Assembly: GCF_041346925.1 (NCBI RefSeq)
Contig: NZ_CP166840.1
Span: 868,001-932,000, forward strand
Reading direction: 5' to 3'
Origin: Agaribacterium sp. ZY112
GTDB taxonomy: Bacteria > Pseudomonadota > Gammaproteobacteria > Pseudomonadales > Cellvibrionaceae
DNA length: 64,000 bases
Positions 28,977 through 37,283 of the stretch are shown one piece after another. The position numbers and the translations under genes were made by a program. Below the pieces are notes generated by a model. The model did no database searches. It had not been told where the DNA came from and saw nothing but the letters and a program-made list of their open reading frames with translations. Position 1 is the stretch's first letter. Each line of letters starts with the position of its first letter.

Positions 28977-30749
28977 TTATTCTCCTCCAGATTTGCTGGC
29001 ATCAGGCTCGGCGACTTCGCAGCGATTTCTACCATCATTTTTGGCTTTATAGAGAGCTGCATCAGCCCTTTCAAAAGCCTTGTCGATAGCCTCATCCCGA
29101 GACAGTTCCGCAATACCTATACTAATGCTAATTTGCATAGGCTCACCTTTAAATTTTAATGCCGTACTCGCAACAAGCTTTCTTATTTTGTCCAAGAGAG
29201 TAAAAGCTGGCTCAGATGCGGTATTCGTTAGAAGAAGAACAAACTCTTCACCACCATAACGAGCAATAAAGTCTGTCGCCCTCAAGCGCTTGCTAATCAG
29301 AGAAGCGATGAGCTTAAGAACCTTATCACCGGCTTGGTGGCCATAGTTATCATTAACTTTTTTGAAGTGGTCGATATCACATACCGCAACTGTTAGTGGT
29401 AGGCCATCACGACCAAAACGCTGCCACTCTTGAAAAGCCCGTTCTGCATAAGCCTCACGGTTGGCAAGGCCGGTCAACGTATCATGGGTTGCTTTATGGC
29501 GCTGCTGCTCTAGAGCTTTTTTACTCGCTTCACTCTCCTTTTTAAAGTGCTCCACTTGCTCTGCAAGCTGCTGTAGCTGTTGCTCTAACTGATTGTGAGG
29601 CTGGGCTTGCCAGCGATTAAGAGCGGTGTGAATAAGCCCGAGCTGCTCTGTCACCTCATGCTTTAAGCGATCAAGGCCCTGATCAGAAGCAACACTGTTT
29701 CTCATGCGATCAACGCCTAACTGTACTTGTTCGGCAAATTCGGCTTGCTCGCCGTGACGCAACTTCTCACTTTCTAGGGCGCTGGCTAGTACCTCACCTA
29801 TGCCGCCTAGTTCTTGTTTAATCTGATTGAGATAAAGCCCAAACTCATCATCGGCCTGTAAATAACGCAACATCAAAATATCGCGTATATCCTCTAGTGT
29901 CGCGGCCAAAACAAACCAATCCATCCCCCTTTTAATACGGTGGCGTACAATATCAATGCGATGGCGAATATTGGCATTGGGCTCAATATTATCAACAAGA
30001 TTCGCTAGGGTATGATTAATTCTAGTGGCGACCTCTTCATAGCTGTCTTCATCTGCAGCCAATGTGCGGTTTAAGTGTTCTGGCTCACTATTTTTTTCAA
30101 CAGCAGTGCTGCCATCAGGCTTTGGCTGCAAACCGGCTTCGACTTCCTGTCCTAAAGCTGAATGATCTTGGCTTTTATTTGAGCTAGAGCCTTGATCACT
30201 AGAACTATCTTGAGAGGGCTGCAGATTAATACTACGACCGCCTTTAATACGCTGCCACAGGCCAAGCTCCTCATTGCTTGCAGCTTCTAAGGCAAGTGCC
30301 TGTAATTTCGCAAGCTCTTCTAAAGCTGGTGCATATTGACGGTAGTTACTGAGGCGTTGTTCTAGAGCCTTGCTAAAGCTACTCAAACTTGCTTTAAGGT
30401 CAGTGGGTACTTGAAGATTTTGAAATTGGGCTAGTAGTAGCTGCATGGCAGAAGCAGCTTTTGTTGTTTCTTGAGCACGAGCCAGCTCAAAGGCATGGAC
30501 ACTCTGCTGCACCACTTCCAACTGCTCAGCTGCTTGTGAACCGGTCCCACCGCGCATTAATTCACGTAAACGCAATACTGAGCTATCGAGCTGAGCGTCC
30601 ATGCCGGATGCCGCAGAGGCGAGTTTTAATAGTGTCTTTTTTAATAGCTCAGTTTGAAAACTCAGCTGTTTTTCTAAGCGCTCCTGCTCACCAAGAGCAT
30701 GTAGGTACTTTTCTTTATACCTGTCTTTAACGTTATTAGCGCTGGCCAT
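28977..30749 (-). CDS. Diguanylate cyclase (GGDEF)
   Basis: A 590-residue soluble protein. The C-terminal GGDEF domain (about 425-580) has the active loop RYGGEEF (GGEEF at 499-503) and an inhibitory I-site RATD (490-493), so it likely makes c-di-GMP with product inhibition. The first 400 residues are helical and coiled coil with Ala/Leu/Gln repeats and a Ser/Asp-rich linker, of unknown sensing role. A similar gene lies near dsbA in Pseudomonas (DgcH/PA5487), which supports conserved context. It is in the same orientation as dsbA. Confidence 0.93.
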   Translation of the reverse strand: MASANNVKDRYKEKYLHALGEQERLEKQLSFQTELLKKTLLKLASAASGMDAQLDSSVLRLRELMRGGTGSQAAEQLEVVQQSVHAFELARAQETTKAASAMQLLLAQFQNLQVPTDLKASLSSFSKALEQRLSNYRQYAPALEELAKLQALALEAASNEELGLWQRIKGGRSINLQPSQDSSSDQGSSSNKSQDHSALGQEVEAGLQPKPDGSTAVEKNSEPEHLNRTLAADEDSYEEVATRINHTLANLVDNIEPNANIRHRIDIVRHRIKRGMDWFVLAATLEDIRDILMLRYLQADDEFGLYLNQIKQELGGIGEVLASALESEKLRHGEQAEFAEQVQLGVDRMRNSVASDQGLDRLKHEVTEQLGLIHTALNRWQAQPHNQLEQQLQQLAEQVEHFKKESEASKKALEQQRHKATHDTLTGLANREAYAERAFQEWQRFGRDGLPLTVAVCDIDHFKKVNDNYGHQAGDKVLKLIASLISKRLRATDFIARYGGEEFVLLLTNTASEPAFTLLDKIRKLVASTALKFKGEPMQISISIGIAELSRDEAIDKAFERADAALYKAKNDGRNRCEVAEPDASKSGGE

Positions 30750-30831
30750 AAGCTACCTTGAATAAATTGAGCCCCTTCTCTAGTTCTAGCTCAAAATCAA
30801 GTTTCTGCCGTAGTAGTCAAATAACAGGCAT

Positions 30832-30857
30832 AAAAAAACCGCGACAAAGCGCGGCTT
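30832..30857 (-). terminator. Terminator downstream of dsbA
   Basis: On the minus strand a CCGCG / CGCGG stem with loop CTTTGT is followed by seven T residues. It lies between dsbA and the diguanylate cyclase gene. Confidence 0.85.
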
Positions 30858-30878
30858 TCAATAATACAGGCTAAATCC

Positions 30879-31556
30879 CTACTTTTCTGTGCGCTCAGCT
30901 GCTATCTTCTCTGCCAACCAAGTAGCAACTTCAAGCATTTGTGCGTAGCTACCGGCCATCTTCGTTGTGACACGGAAGCGACCATCAACAAAGATTTCAG
31001 GTGTTCCCTGAATAGCAAAAGCGCGTGCTCGACCATCGGCTTGGTTGACTAAGCTTTTAACTGTCCAGTTGTTGTACATTTTTTCAGCTTTTTCTCGCTC
31101 AACACCAAGACCTTCAAACATTGTGAAGATGTCATCTTCTTTAAGAAGAGCGTATTTTGCGGCTTGTGGGCTTGTTGCCATATTATGCATTGCATTAAAA
31201 ATAGCGTCGGCCGTTTCCTCACCTAGGCCCAACTTAACACCAGTAAAATAGACTTGCGCACGCACCTGAGTGTCTTTGTTCCAAACAACGGGATTCATAA
31301 CAAATTCAATCAACTCAGGCTTTGTCTTCTTCCATTCTTTAGCGGCAACATGGAAACGTGAGCAAGCAGGGCAACCAAAACGGAATACTTCGGTAATTTC
31401 AACCTTATCCTCCGCAACAATCGTAGGCACTGGTGCCAACAAACGAGCATAGTGCTTGTTCTCGACAAATTTTTCAGCGGCGGCGCTTGGTGTACTCTCT
31501 TCAGCGCAAGCAACCAAAGAGAAGAATATCCCAAACAAAAAAATCCAATAACGCAT
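30879..31556 (-). CDS. dsbA: DsbA-type thiol:disulfide oxidoreductase, probable lipoprotein
   Basis: DsbA puts disulfide bonds into exported proteins. The 225-residue protein has the thioredoxin motif C62-P-A-C65 (FGCPACSRFH), with Ala where classical DsbA has His (CPHC), and a cis-Pro loop IQGTPEIF. The N-terminus MRYWIFLFGIFFSLVAC has a lipobox (LVAC, Cys17), so it may be membrane-anchored rather than soluble. ATG 31556 is chosen because AGGAGAG lies just upstream. It is next to cytochrome c4 as in Pseudomonas, so orthology to DsbA is likely; altered redox potential is inferred. Confidence 0.9.
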   Translation of the reverse strand: MRYWIFLFGIFFSLVACAEESTPSAAAEKFVENKHYARLLAPVPTIVAEDKVEITEVFRFGCPACSRFHVAAKEWKKTKPELIEFVMNPVVWNKDTQVRAQVYFTGVKLGLGEETADAIFNAMHNMATSPQAAKYALLKEDDIFTMFEGLGVEREKAEKMYNNWTVKSLVNQADGRARAFAIQGTPEIFVDGRFRVTTKMAGSYAQMLEVATWLAEKIAAERTEK

Positions 31557-31640
31557 GATCTCTCCTAGACGTTTTGCCCTTTGTTGAGCAAATACTTGAT
31601 AACAATTTAACACTCGTAAGTAGTAATACTAGCGACTATC

Positions 31641-31670
31641 AATAAAACAATGCCCGCATTAAGCGGGCAT
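31641..31670 (-). terminator. Terminator downstream of cytochrome c4
   Basis: On the minus strand ATGCCCGC / GCGGGCAT arms with a 5-base loop are followed by TGTTTTATT. A moderately T-rich tail. Confidence 0.8.
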
Positions 31671-31689
31671 CAGAAGCAGTTTTTGAGGC

Positions 31690-32337
31690 TTAGTTAAGGC
31701 CTGCAATATAAGCCGCGACAGCTTTGATCTCAGCATCGCTCATATGTTCCGCAACCGAACGCATAATTCTCGCTTCACCATCTGTAGCTCGCTCACCAGT
31801 ACGGAAAGCAAAGAGCTGTTTCTCAATGTACTCAGCGTATTGACCACTCAAACGAGGGAAGCCAGCTGGCGCATTACCCTGACCTGTAGGGCTGTGGCAG
31901 CCTGTACATGCAGGCACTTTAGTCTCAAGGTTGCCAGAGCGATATACTTTTTCGCCATAGCTGAGAGTAGATACCACTTCACCTGAGTTTAATTTCAACT
32001 CACCCTCTTTAGCACCCGCCAACTGAGTGGTCTTAGAGCTAAAGAATGCAGCCATGTCTGCTAAGTCTTGATCACTCTTGCCATCTAACTGGCCGGCCAT
32101 TTCAGGAATAGCACGGCTGCCATCACGAATTTGTTTTAACTGATCGGTTAAGTACTTCTCACCCAAACCTGCGATCTTAGGAAATATTGGAGATGGACTA
32201 TTACCATCTGCACCGTGACAAGCAGCGCAAGCTGCTGCCAGTTTTTCACCGTTGGCCGCGTCACCAGCAGCCATAGTCGAGGCTGCAGACATCATCAGAC
32301 CGGCGCTTACGATAGAAGCAAGTAATTTGTTTTTCAT
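31690..32337 (-). CDS. Cytochrome c4 (diheme)
   Basis: A 215-residue periplasmic diheme cytochrome with a Sec signal (..MMSAASTMAAG) and two c-type heme sites C37AACH41 and C144TGCH148, in two similar halves with axial Met ligands likely (PEMAGQ, ARIMRS). Cytochromes c4 carry electrons from the bc1 complex to terminal oxidases. The position between dsbA and engB is conserved in Pseudomonas. Confidence 0.94.
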   Translation of the reverse strand: MKNKLLASIVSAGLMMSAASTMAAGDAANGEKLAAACAACHGADGNSPSPIFPKIAGLGEKYLTDQLKQIRDGSRAIPEMAGQLDGKSDQDLADMAAFFSSKTTQLAGAKEGELKLNSGEVVSTLSYGEKVYRSGNLETKVPACTGCHSPTGQGNAPAGFPRLSGQYAEYIEKQLFAFRTGERATDGEARIMRSVAEHMSDAEIKAVAAYIAGLN

Positions 32338-32466
32338 CGACAGTAGACGCTCTTTATATATGTGTTTGTTCTTAGTTCAGCCGTATTTGCTCAGCTGACT
32401 TTCATTTTTATAGCTTGGCCCGCATTATATACCGCCAATTACGCTACTGCTAAGCCCATACTGCAC

Positions 32467-33099
32467 ATGCCCAAGATTAACTTCCAAACTGCTCAATATT
32501 TAACCAGTGCACCATCAATTCGCGAGTGTCCCGAAGAAAAAGGCGTCGAAGTTGCCTTTGCTGGGCGCTCCAACGCCGGAAAAAGCAGCGCCTTAAACCG
32601 CCTAACGCGTAACGGCAAGCTTGCACGAACAAGTAAAACACCTGGGCGAACTCAGTTAATCAACCATTTTGGATTAATGGGTCGTGAAGATATTCGCCTC
32701 GTCGACCTCCCAGGTTATGGTTTTGCCAAGGTTCCTTTGGCCATGAAAAAAGCCTGGGAAAAGAATATGAGTGAGTACCTGCAAAAACGTCAAAGCTTGC
32801 AGGGTGTTGTTTTGGTGATGGATATTCGCCAACCACTTAAAGACGCCGACGTAATGATGCTCAACTGGGCTGTTGATGCTGAATTACCATGCCACATACT
32901 CTTAACGAAGTGCGACAAGATGAAGCGAGGTGCGGCAAAGGCCGTCTTACTTCAGGTAAAGGAAAAGCTTAAGGAGGCCAATGTCGATGACCTCGTTAGC
33001 GCTCAAGTATTCTCATCACTCAAGGGAGATGGCAGCGATGTTCTGGAGCAACGCATTTCCAGCTGGATGATGGTAGAAGGCTTATTCGAGCAAGAATAA
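32467..33099 (+). CDS. yihA: Ribosome biogenesis GTPase EngB/YihA
   Basis: The 210-residue GTPase has G1 GRSNAGKS (33-40), a TPGRTQ switch region, G3 DLPGYG and G4 TKCDK. EngB is needed for late 50S assembly. ATG 32467 is chosen; the long upstream extension is hydrophobic and not seen in the family. The order engB/polA with a small RNA between them is conserved in gammaproteobacteria. Confidence 0.96.
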   Translation: MPKINFQTAQYLTSAPSIRECPEEKGVEVAFAGRSNAGKSSALNRLTRNGKLARTSKTPGRTQLINHFGLMGREDIRLVDLPGYGFAKVPLAMKKAWEKNMSEYLQKRQSLQGVVLVMDIRQPLKDADVMMLNWAVDAELPCHILLTKCDKMKRGAAKAVLLQVKEKLKEANVDDLVSAQVFSSLKGDGSDVLEQRISSWMMVEGLFEQE

Positions 33100-33103
33100 G
33101 CGC

Positions 33104-33250
33104 TTACACGGCATAGAGTATTTCTTCAGATACTGAAATAGGTTTATCTTCGCTTTCCTGCTGTGCCTCTTCTTTAATCTGCTCGACGGCAGCCACAACT
33201 ACTGCAGCGGGTACTTCTGCTGTTTCACCGTAATAAGGTACGTGCATCAT
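33104..33250 (-). CDS. Small acidic protein, 48 residues
   Basis: This small ORF starts at ATG 33250 (or the adjacent ATG 33247) after a good GGAGAG ribosome site and stops at 33104, 4 bases past the converging engB stop. The product (MMHVPYYGETAEVPAAVVVA.. then a Glu/Gln-rich helix) is soluble and acidic. No homologue is known to me. The strong ribosome site argues it is real. Confidence 0.5.
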   Translation of the reverse strand: MMHVPYYGETAEVPAAVVVAAVEQIKEEAQQESEDKPISVSEEILYAV

Positions 33251-33289
33251 TTCTCTCCAATCTTATATTTTGTAAGAATGATGCTAGCC

Positions 33290-33412
33290 CTAAGAGCGGT
33301 GTGGCTTTTGATTTAAGTCTTTTTTTCGGCGCCAGCGAAGCCACTCAAGAACGCGACTTGATGTATATCCAAAAGCTATTGTAAGTGGCAGGAATAAGAC
33401 TAAAACTGGCAT
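33290..33412 (-). CDS. Small single-pass membrane protein, 40 residues
   Basis: ATG 33412, preceded by AGGAT 6 bases upstream, opens a 40-residue protein: one TM helix (about 2-18, PVLVLFLPLTIAFGY) and a basic cytosolic tail (LRWRRKKDLNQKPHRS), the positive-inside pattern of small inner-membrane proteins. It lies between the sRNA terminator and the 33104 ORF and might be cotranscribed with that ORF. Function unknown. Confidence 0.5.
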   Translation of the reverse strand: MPVLVLFLPLTIAFGYTSSRVLEWLRWRRKKDLNQKPHRS

Positions 33413-33447
33413 AGTTTTATCCTCACACCAAGATAAACTCAAAACAT

Positions 33448-33477
33448 AAAAAAAGCCCGTGGCTTTGGCCACAGGCT
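33448..33477 (-). terminator. Terminator of the sRNA
   Basis: On the minus strand AGCCTGTGGC / GCCACGGGCT (one mismatch) with loop CAAA is followed by seven T residues. Confidence 0.9.
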
Positions 33478-33531
33478 AATACGCTTACTTTGGGGGGAAA
33501 CAAAACAATAAGCTGGAGAAACTTGTGTCTT
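33448..33531 (-). ncRNA. Candidate small RNA at the Spot42/ErsA position
   Basis: Between polA and engB, on the polA strand, a sigma-E-like promoter (33538-33564) points into about 84 bases ending in a strong terminator (33448-33477). The transcript would hold an unpaired TTTCTCC and a TTTCCCCCC stretch before the stem, both suited to pair with G-rich ribosome sites. In enterobacteria spf (Spot42), and in Pseudomonas ErsA, lie in this same gap in the same orientation, and ErsA is AlgU-dependent and targets algC. Identity with either is inferred from position, promoter and layout; the primary sequence was not compared. Confidence 0.6.
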
Positions 33532-33537
33532 GTTAAT

Positions 33538-33564
33538 TAAGACGCAATAGACTTAGAAAAGTTC
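33538..33564 (-). promoter_or_regulatory. Sigma-E/AlgU-type promoter of the sRNA
   Basis: On the minus strand GAACTT (33564-33559), a 16-base spacer and TCTTA (33542-33538) match the envelope-stress consensus GAACTT-N16/17-TCTGA except for one base. The expected start is near 33531. Confidence 0.6.
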
Positions 33565-33633
33565 AACTAAGTGCTAATCAAAGCCACAAAGCCAGCTACC
33601 TTTCTGTTTTGTTTTCACCTACCTAAAGGAGGG

Positions 33634-36351
33634 TTAATGAGCCTCATCCCAATTTTTACCTACACCCGCTTCAACGAGCAGAGGTACAGCAAGCTCTGCA
33701 GCATCACTCATTAAGCTACAAAGTTCCGCTTGTACCAGCTCTAAATCACTATTAGCAACTTCAAGCACAAGCTCATCATGAACCTGCATGATAAGGCTTG
33801 CATCAACCTCACGACGCTGTAGCCATTGATCAACCTTGAGCATCGCTACTTTAATAATATCTGCAGCACTGCCTTGCATCGGTGCGTTAATCGCCAACCG
33901 CTCGGCAGCCTGGCGGCGCATACCATTACTTGCATTAATCTCAGGCAAATATAAACGACGACCTAATAAGGTTTCAACATAACCTTTTTCAGAAGCTATA
34001 CGCTTAATATCATCCATATATTGGGCAACACCTGGGTAGCGAGCAAAATAGGTGTCGATGTAAAGCTGGGCATCCATACGACCTATATGTAACTGCTTAG
34101 CCAAACCAAAGGCGCTCATACCGTAAATCAAACCAAAGTTAATCGCCTTAGCGCTACGTCGCTGATCAGAACTAACATCTTCTAGTGCTGTATCAAAAAC
34201 CTCTGCCGCAGTAGCACGGTGTATATCCAAGCCCTGCGCAAAAGCAGAGCGCAAACCTTGATCACCACTTAAGTGAGCCATAATACGCAGTTCAATCTGG
34301 CTATAATCCGCAGCAACGATGCTCCTACCTTCTGGCGCTACAAAAGCTTGGCGAATACGGCGCCCCTCTTCAGTTCGAATAGGAATGTTTTGCAGATTAG
34401 GATCACTCGAGCTAAGACGGCCGGTTGTCGTCACAGCCTGATGATACGAGGTATGCAAGCGACTGTTACCATCCACCAACAAAGGCAGTTTATCGGTATA
34501 GGTGCTCTTTAATTTTGATAAACCACGGTACTCCATAATTTGAGCAGGTAGTTCGTAGTCCAGAGCCAACTCTTGTAAGACTTCTTCTGCGGTCGAAGGC
34601 GCTCCCTTTTTGGTTTTCTTCAGAACGGGCAGGCCTAGCTTTTCAAATAATATCGCCCCCAACTGCTTGGGTGAGCTTAGATTGAACTCTTCCCCTGCGA
34701 GCTCATAGACCTTTTCTTCGATCTCTTGCATACGTACGGCATGCTGCTGGCTTTGCAAGCGAAGTTGGCCACTGTCCAACAAGGCCCCATTGCGCTCTGT
34801 GCGACTTAAAACATTGAGTAAAGGTAATTCGACGTCGCTATATAGCTTATGGAGTGAAGGCTCACTTTCAAGATCGGCTATAAGTTTATTGAATAGGCGC
34901 AAAGTAATATCAGCGTCTTCTGCCGCATAAGGTGCAGCTTGCTCAAGAGGGATCTGATCAAAGGTCAGCTGTTTACTGCCCTTACCTGCAACGTCTTCAA
35001 AATGAATGGTACTTAAGCCAAGGTGGCGCTCAGCCAAACTGTCCATGTCGTGACGCCCAACTGTGCTATTGATAACGTAACTTAGCAGCATGGTGTCATG
35101 CTTAATACCACGCAATTCAATCCCATGGTTGAGCAGCACATTGCGATCGTATTTAAGGTTTTGGCCTACTTTCGCTACAGACTCATCTTCGAGCAATGGT
35201 TTTAAAGCACCCAGTACTTGCTCTTCACTAAGCTGTTCTGGAGCTCCCATATACGAGTGAGCAAAAGGCACGTAAGCGGCCTCGCCTTCTTCTACAGCGA
35301 AACTTAAGCCCACTACTCTTGCCTCCATATAATTAAGAGAGGTGGTTTCAGTATCAAACGCAAAAATCTCGGAACTCTTTAATTTAACCAACCACTTATC
35401 AAGGCTTTCTAAGTCCAAAATACACTCATAGTTGGTGTCTATTGCTTGCGCTGGGGTGGCCGAAGCTTCAGTTCCACTTTCAAGCTCCTCAACCCAAGTT
35501 TTAAATTCAAATTCAGTAAAGAGAGTTAACAAGCTTTCTTTATCGACACCTTGCGGTTGTAGGGCCTCTATCGATTGCTGCAACTGCAGATCACACTTGA
35601 TGGTTGCGAGCTCATAAGACAAATAAGCATTGTCTTTATTGTCTTCGAGCTTCTTAGCCATTGTTTTACTACCGCGAAAGCCCAAAGCAGCAATCTCGTC
35701 CATGCGGCTGTATATACTGTCTAAACCACCTAAGCCCTGTAATAAAGCTAAAGCGGTTTTCTCACCCACCCCAGGAACACCGGGAATGTTGTCGACTTTA
35801 TCTCCCATCAGCGCCAAGTAATCGATAATAAGTTCGGGGCCTATACCAAACTTCTCTTCTACCCCGGCAATATCCATTACCGTTTCTGTCATCGTGTTTA
35901 CAAGCGTGATTTTATCGTTAACCAGCTGCGCCATATCTTTATCGCCCGTAGATACAACAACATCGATACCCTTCTCAGTCGCTTCACGAGTATAAGTGCC
36001 GATAACATCATCGGCCTCTACACCATCAACAATAATAAGTGGCAGGCCCATCGCTTTAATAATCTTATGCAAAGGCTCAACTTGAAGGCGCAGGTCATCC
36101 GGCATGGGTGGACGATTAGCTTTATATTCGCTGTACATCTCATCACGGAAAGTCTTGCCCTTGGCATCAAAAATGACAGCGACAGGGCTACTAGGGTAGT
36201 CCTTTTCTAATCGCTTAAGCATCGCCACCACACCACGAATAGCTCCCGTAGGGAAACCTTCGGTATTACGTAGGTCTGCTTTATACATAGCGTGAAAGGC
36301 GCGGTACAAATAAGAGGAGCCATCAACAAGGATCAGTGGAGCAGTAGACAT
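33634..36351 (-). CDS. polA: DNA polymerase I
   Basis: PolA (905 residues) removes RNA primers and fills gaps in replication and repair. It has all three parts: N-terminal 5'-3' exonuclease/FEN domain ([17 protein letters not shown].., [20 protein letters not shown]), a 3'-5' exonuclease domain with intact FAFDTETTS, and the polymerase with [33 protein letters not shown] and [13 protein letters not shown] 36351 gives the standard [13 protein letters not shown] start; an upstream reading adds 14 residues not expected. Confidence 0.97.
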   Translation of the reverse strand: MSTAPLILVDGSSYLYRAFHAMYKADLRNTEGFPTGAIRGVVAMLKRLEKDYPSSPVAVIFDAKGKTFRDEMYSEYKANRPPMPDDLRLQVEPLHKIIKAMGLPLIIVDGVEADDVIGTYTREATEKGIDVVVSTGDKDMAQLVNDKITLVNTMTETVMDIAGVEEKFGIGPELIIDYLALMGDKVDNIPGVPGVGEKTALALLQGLGGLDSIYSRMDEIAALGFRGSKTMAKKLEDNKDNAYLSYELATIKCDLQLQQSIEALQPQGVDKESLLTLFTEFEFKTWVEELESGTEASATPAQAIDTNYECILDLESLDKWLVKLKSSEIFAFDTETTSLNYMEARVVGLSFAVEEGEAAYVPFAHSYMGAPEQLSEEQVLGALKPLLEDESVAKVGQNLKYDRNVLLNHGIELRGIKHDTMLLSYVINSTVGRHDMDSLAERHLGLSTIHFEDVAGKGSKQLTFDQIPLEQAAPYAAEDADITLRLFNKLIADLESEPSLHKLYSDVELPLLNVLSRTERNGALLDSGQLRLQSQQHAVRMQEIEEKVYELAGEEFNLSSPKQLGAILFEKLGLPVLKKTKKGAPSTAEEVLQELALDYELPAQIMEYRGLSKLKSTYTDKLPLLVDGNSRLHTSYHQAVTTTGRLSSSDPNLQNIPIRTEEGRRIRQAFVAPEGRSIVAADYSQIELRIMAHLSGDQGLRSAFAQGLDIHRATAAEVFDTALEDVSSDQRRSAKAINFGLIYGMSAFGLAKQLHIGRMDAQLYIDTYFARYPGVAQYMDDIKRIASEKGYVETLLGRRLYLPEINASNGMRRQAAERLAINAPMQGSAADIIKVAMLKVDQWLQRREVDASLIMQVHDELVLEVANSDLELVQAELCSLMSDAAELAVPLLVEAGVGKNWDEAH

Positions 36352-36393
36352 AAAAAGCCAGGCGTTATGGATAGGAGGCGCAAGCATATACAA

Positions 36394-36761
36394 AAGTGTG
36401 CTTCAGTCCGAGTCTGACAAAGCCATTGCCCATTCTTTTATGGCAACAAGGCCCAATATTTATTGCCAAGTACCTCACATCAGTATAAAAAATCGCCAAA
36501 GCAAGAAGGGTAACAAACGGTAACAAAATGAGAAGGCGATCACAAAAAACCGATCAAAAAACCAACACCACCTCTGAGAAGCCTATTAACAGTAGCTTTT
36601 AGCTCGATCAAAATACAAACACTATAAATTATAAAGAAATTGGGCTTGCATAATCACAACAACATCGTTACCATGGGTAACACAAGGTAACAACTTGTAC
36701 GAGAGATCTCATATCCGAGGTCATCGGTAACCAACCACCACTCTCACAAAGAGATATTGAT
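36394..36761. other. Intergenic region with clustered GGTAAC motifs
   Basis: These 368 bases between polA and the 36762 gene have no convincing ORF. The right half carries a regulatory-looking motif cluster (see 36509-36731) and an AT-rich stretch with TATAAATTATAAAG near 36624-36637. They probably contain the promoter and operators of the 36762 gene. Confidence 0.55.
36509..36731. promoter_or_regulatory. Cluster of six GGTAAC motifs
   Basis: GGTAAC occurs at 36509, 36519, 36676, 36686 and 36726 and its complement GTTACC at 36667. Two pairs of direct copies are exactly 10 bases apart (one helical turn), both followed by A-rich bases, and GTTACC-ATG-GGTAAC forms a perfect 6-base-arm palindrome at 36667-36681. 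The pattern suggests repeated binding sites for a DNA-binding protein controlling the 36762 gene. Confidence 0.5.
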
Positions 36762-37043
36762 ATGAAACTTTTAGCCGTACTAAGCGTCTTATTTGTCGCA
36801 CAAGGTGCACTGGCTGAGGTTGGTACCCAAAATCCAAAAAGCGTAGAAACAACTTCTTCAGTTGATCTCGCATTGGCGGACCAAGGTGCCAGCAATAGCT
36901 GGTCAGTAGAGCCCCTGGAATTCCAGGCTACCGCTCATCAAACCGCTGATTTAAACGATCGCGTTGCCGAGATGAACAACAAAATCTCCGTCGATCTAGA
37001 AAGTCTTATTGCTGAAAAAGTAGAGTCTGCTTTAGCTCAGTAA
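36762..37043 (+). CDS. Small secreted protein of unknown function
   Basis: A 93-residue protein with a clear Sec signal (MKLLAVLSVLFVAQGALA) and a 75-residue mature part, Ser/Ala-rich and ending in a helix (LNDRVAEMNNKISVDLESLI..). There are no cysteines or known motifs. A ribosome site AAAGAG lies upstream. The position next to polA corresponds to a small hypothetical gene in Pseudomonas, but the sequence is not recognised. Dense GGTAAC motifs upstream hint at specific regulation. Confidence 0.7.
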   Translation: MKLLAVLSVLFVAQGALAEVGTQNPKSVETTSSVDLALADQGASNSWSVEPLEFQATAHQTADLNDRVAEMNNKISVDLESLIAEKVESALAQ

Positions 37044-37050
37044 GAAAAAT

Positions 37051-37071
37051 AAGCGCCTTAAAGCGCTTTTA
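37051..37071 (+). terminator. Weak terminator after the 36762 gene
   Basis: AAGCGC / GCGCTT arms with a 6-base loop are followed by TTTTA. The short stem suggests incomplete termination and possible read-through into the structured region at 37081. Confidence 0.6.
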
Positions 37072-37080
37072 TAAACATCA

Positions 37081-37283
37081 GGAAAAATAGATATGACCGC
37101 CTATTTTTCCGCTGCACAAGCAGCAGGCTTCGGCCGAGGTCAAGTTTGAAAACGTCTCCACGTTTTGTGGTTTAGTAGGGCTGGGTAGTACTGCTAAACC
37201 ACACCCCTCTTGGGTAGTAGAGCTGGTAGTGATGCTTACCCATTTTCTTCTACGCCTCGGCAGCAATGTCGGGGTGTTTTTTT
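37081..37283 (+). ncRNA. Candidate structured RNA with several hairpins
   Basis: The region between the 36762 gene and the converging znuA end packs successive perfect stems: GGAAAAATAG/CTATTTTTCC (37081-37110), GCTGC/GCAGC (37111-37124), AAAACGT/ACGTTTT (37149-37166), TGTGGTTTAG/CTAAACCACA (37166-37203) and a long-range ACACCCC/GGGGTGT (37201-37207 with 37271-37277). It ends in a strong terminator. The only ORF is 18 codons (ATG 37093), overlapping the first stem. No known RNA family is recognised. It could be a free sRNA or the 3' end of the 36762 transcript. Confidence 0.5.
37255..37283 (+). terminator. Terminator with GNRA loop
   Basis: CCTCGGCA / TGTCGGGG (8 pairs including two G-U) closes a GCAA tetraloop and is followed by TG and seven T residues. 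It points to transcription on the plus strand up to the znuA stop. Confidence 0.8.

Noticed and set aside
33635..33712. 25-codon plus-strand ORF after a perfect AAAGGAGGG site, antisense to the polA end
   Set aside because: The purine-rich string is the complement of the polA 3' flank; the ORF is tiny, antisense and without other support.
37093..37149. 18-codon leader peptide ORF as a gene
   Set aside because: Too short to call; there is no downstream gene on the same strand for it to control. Kept in the RNA finding.
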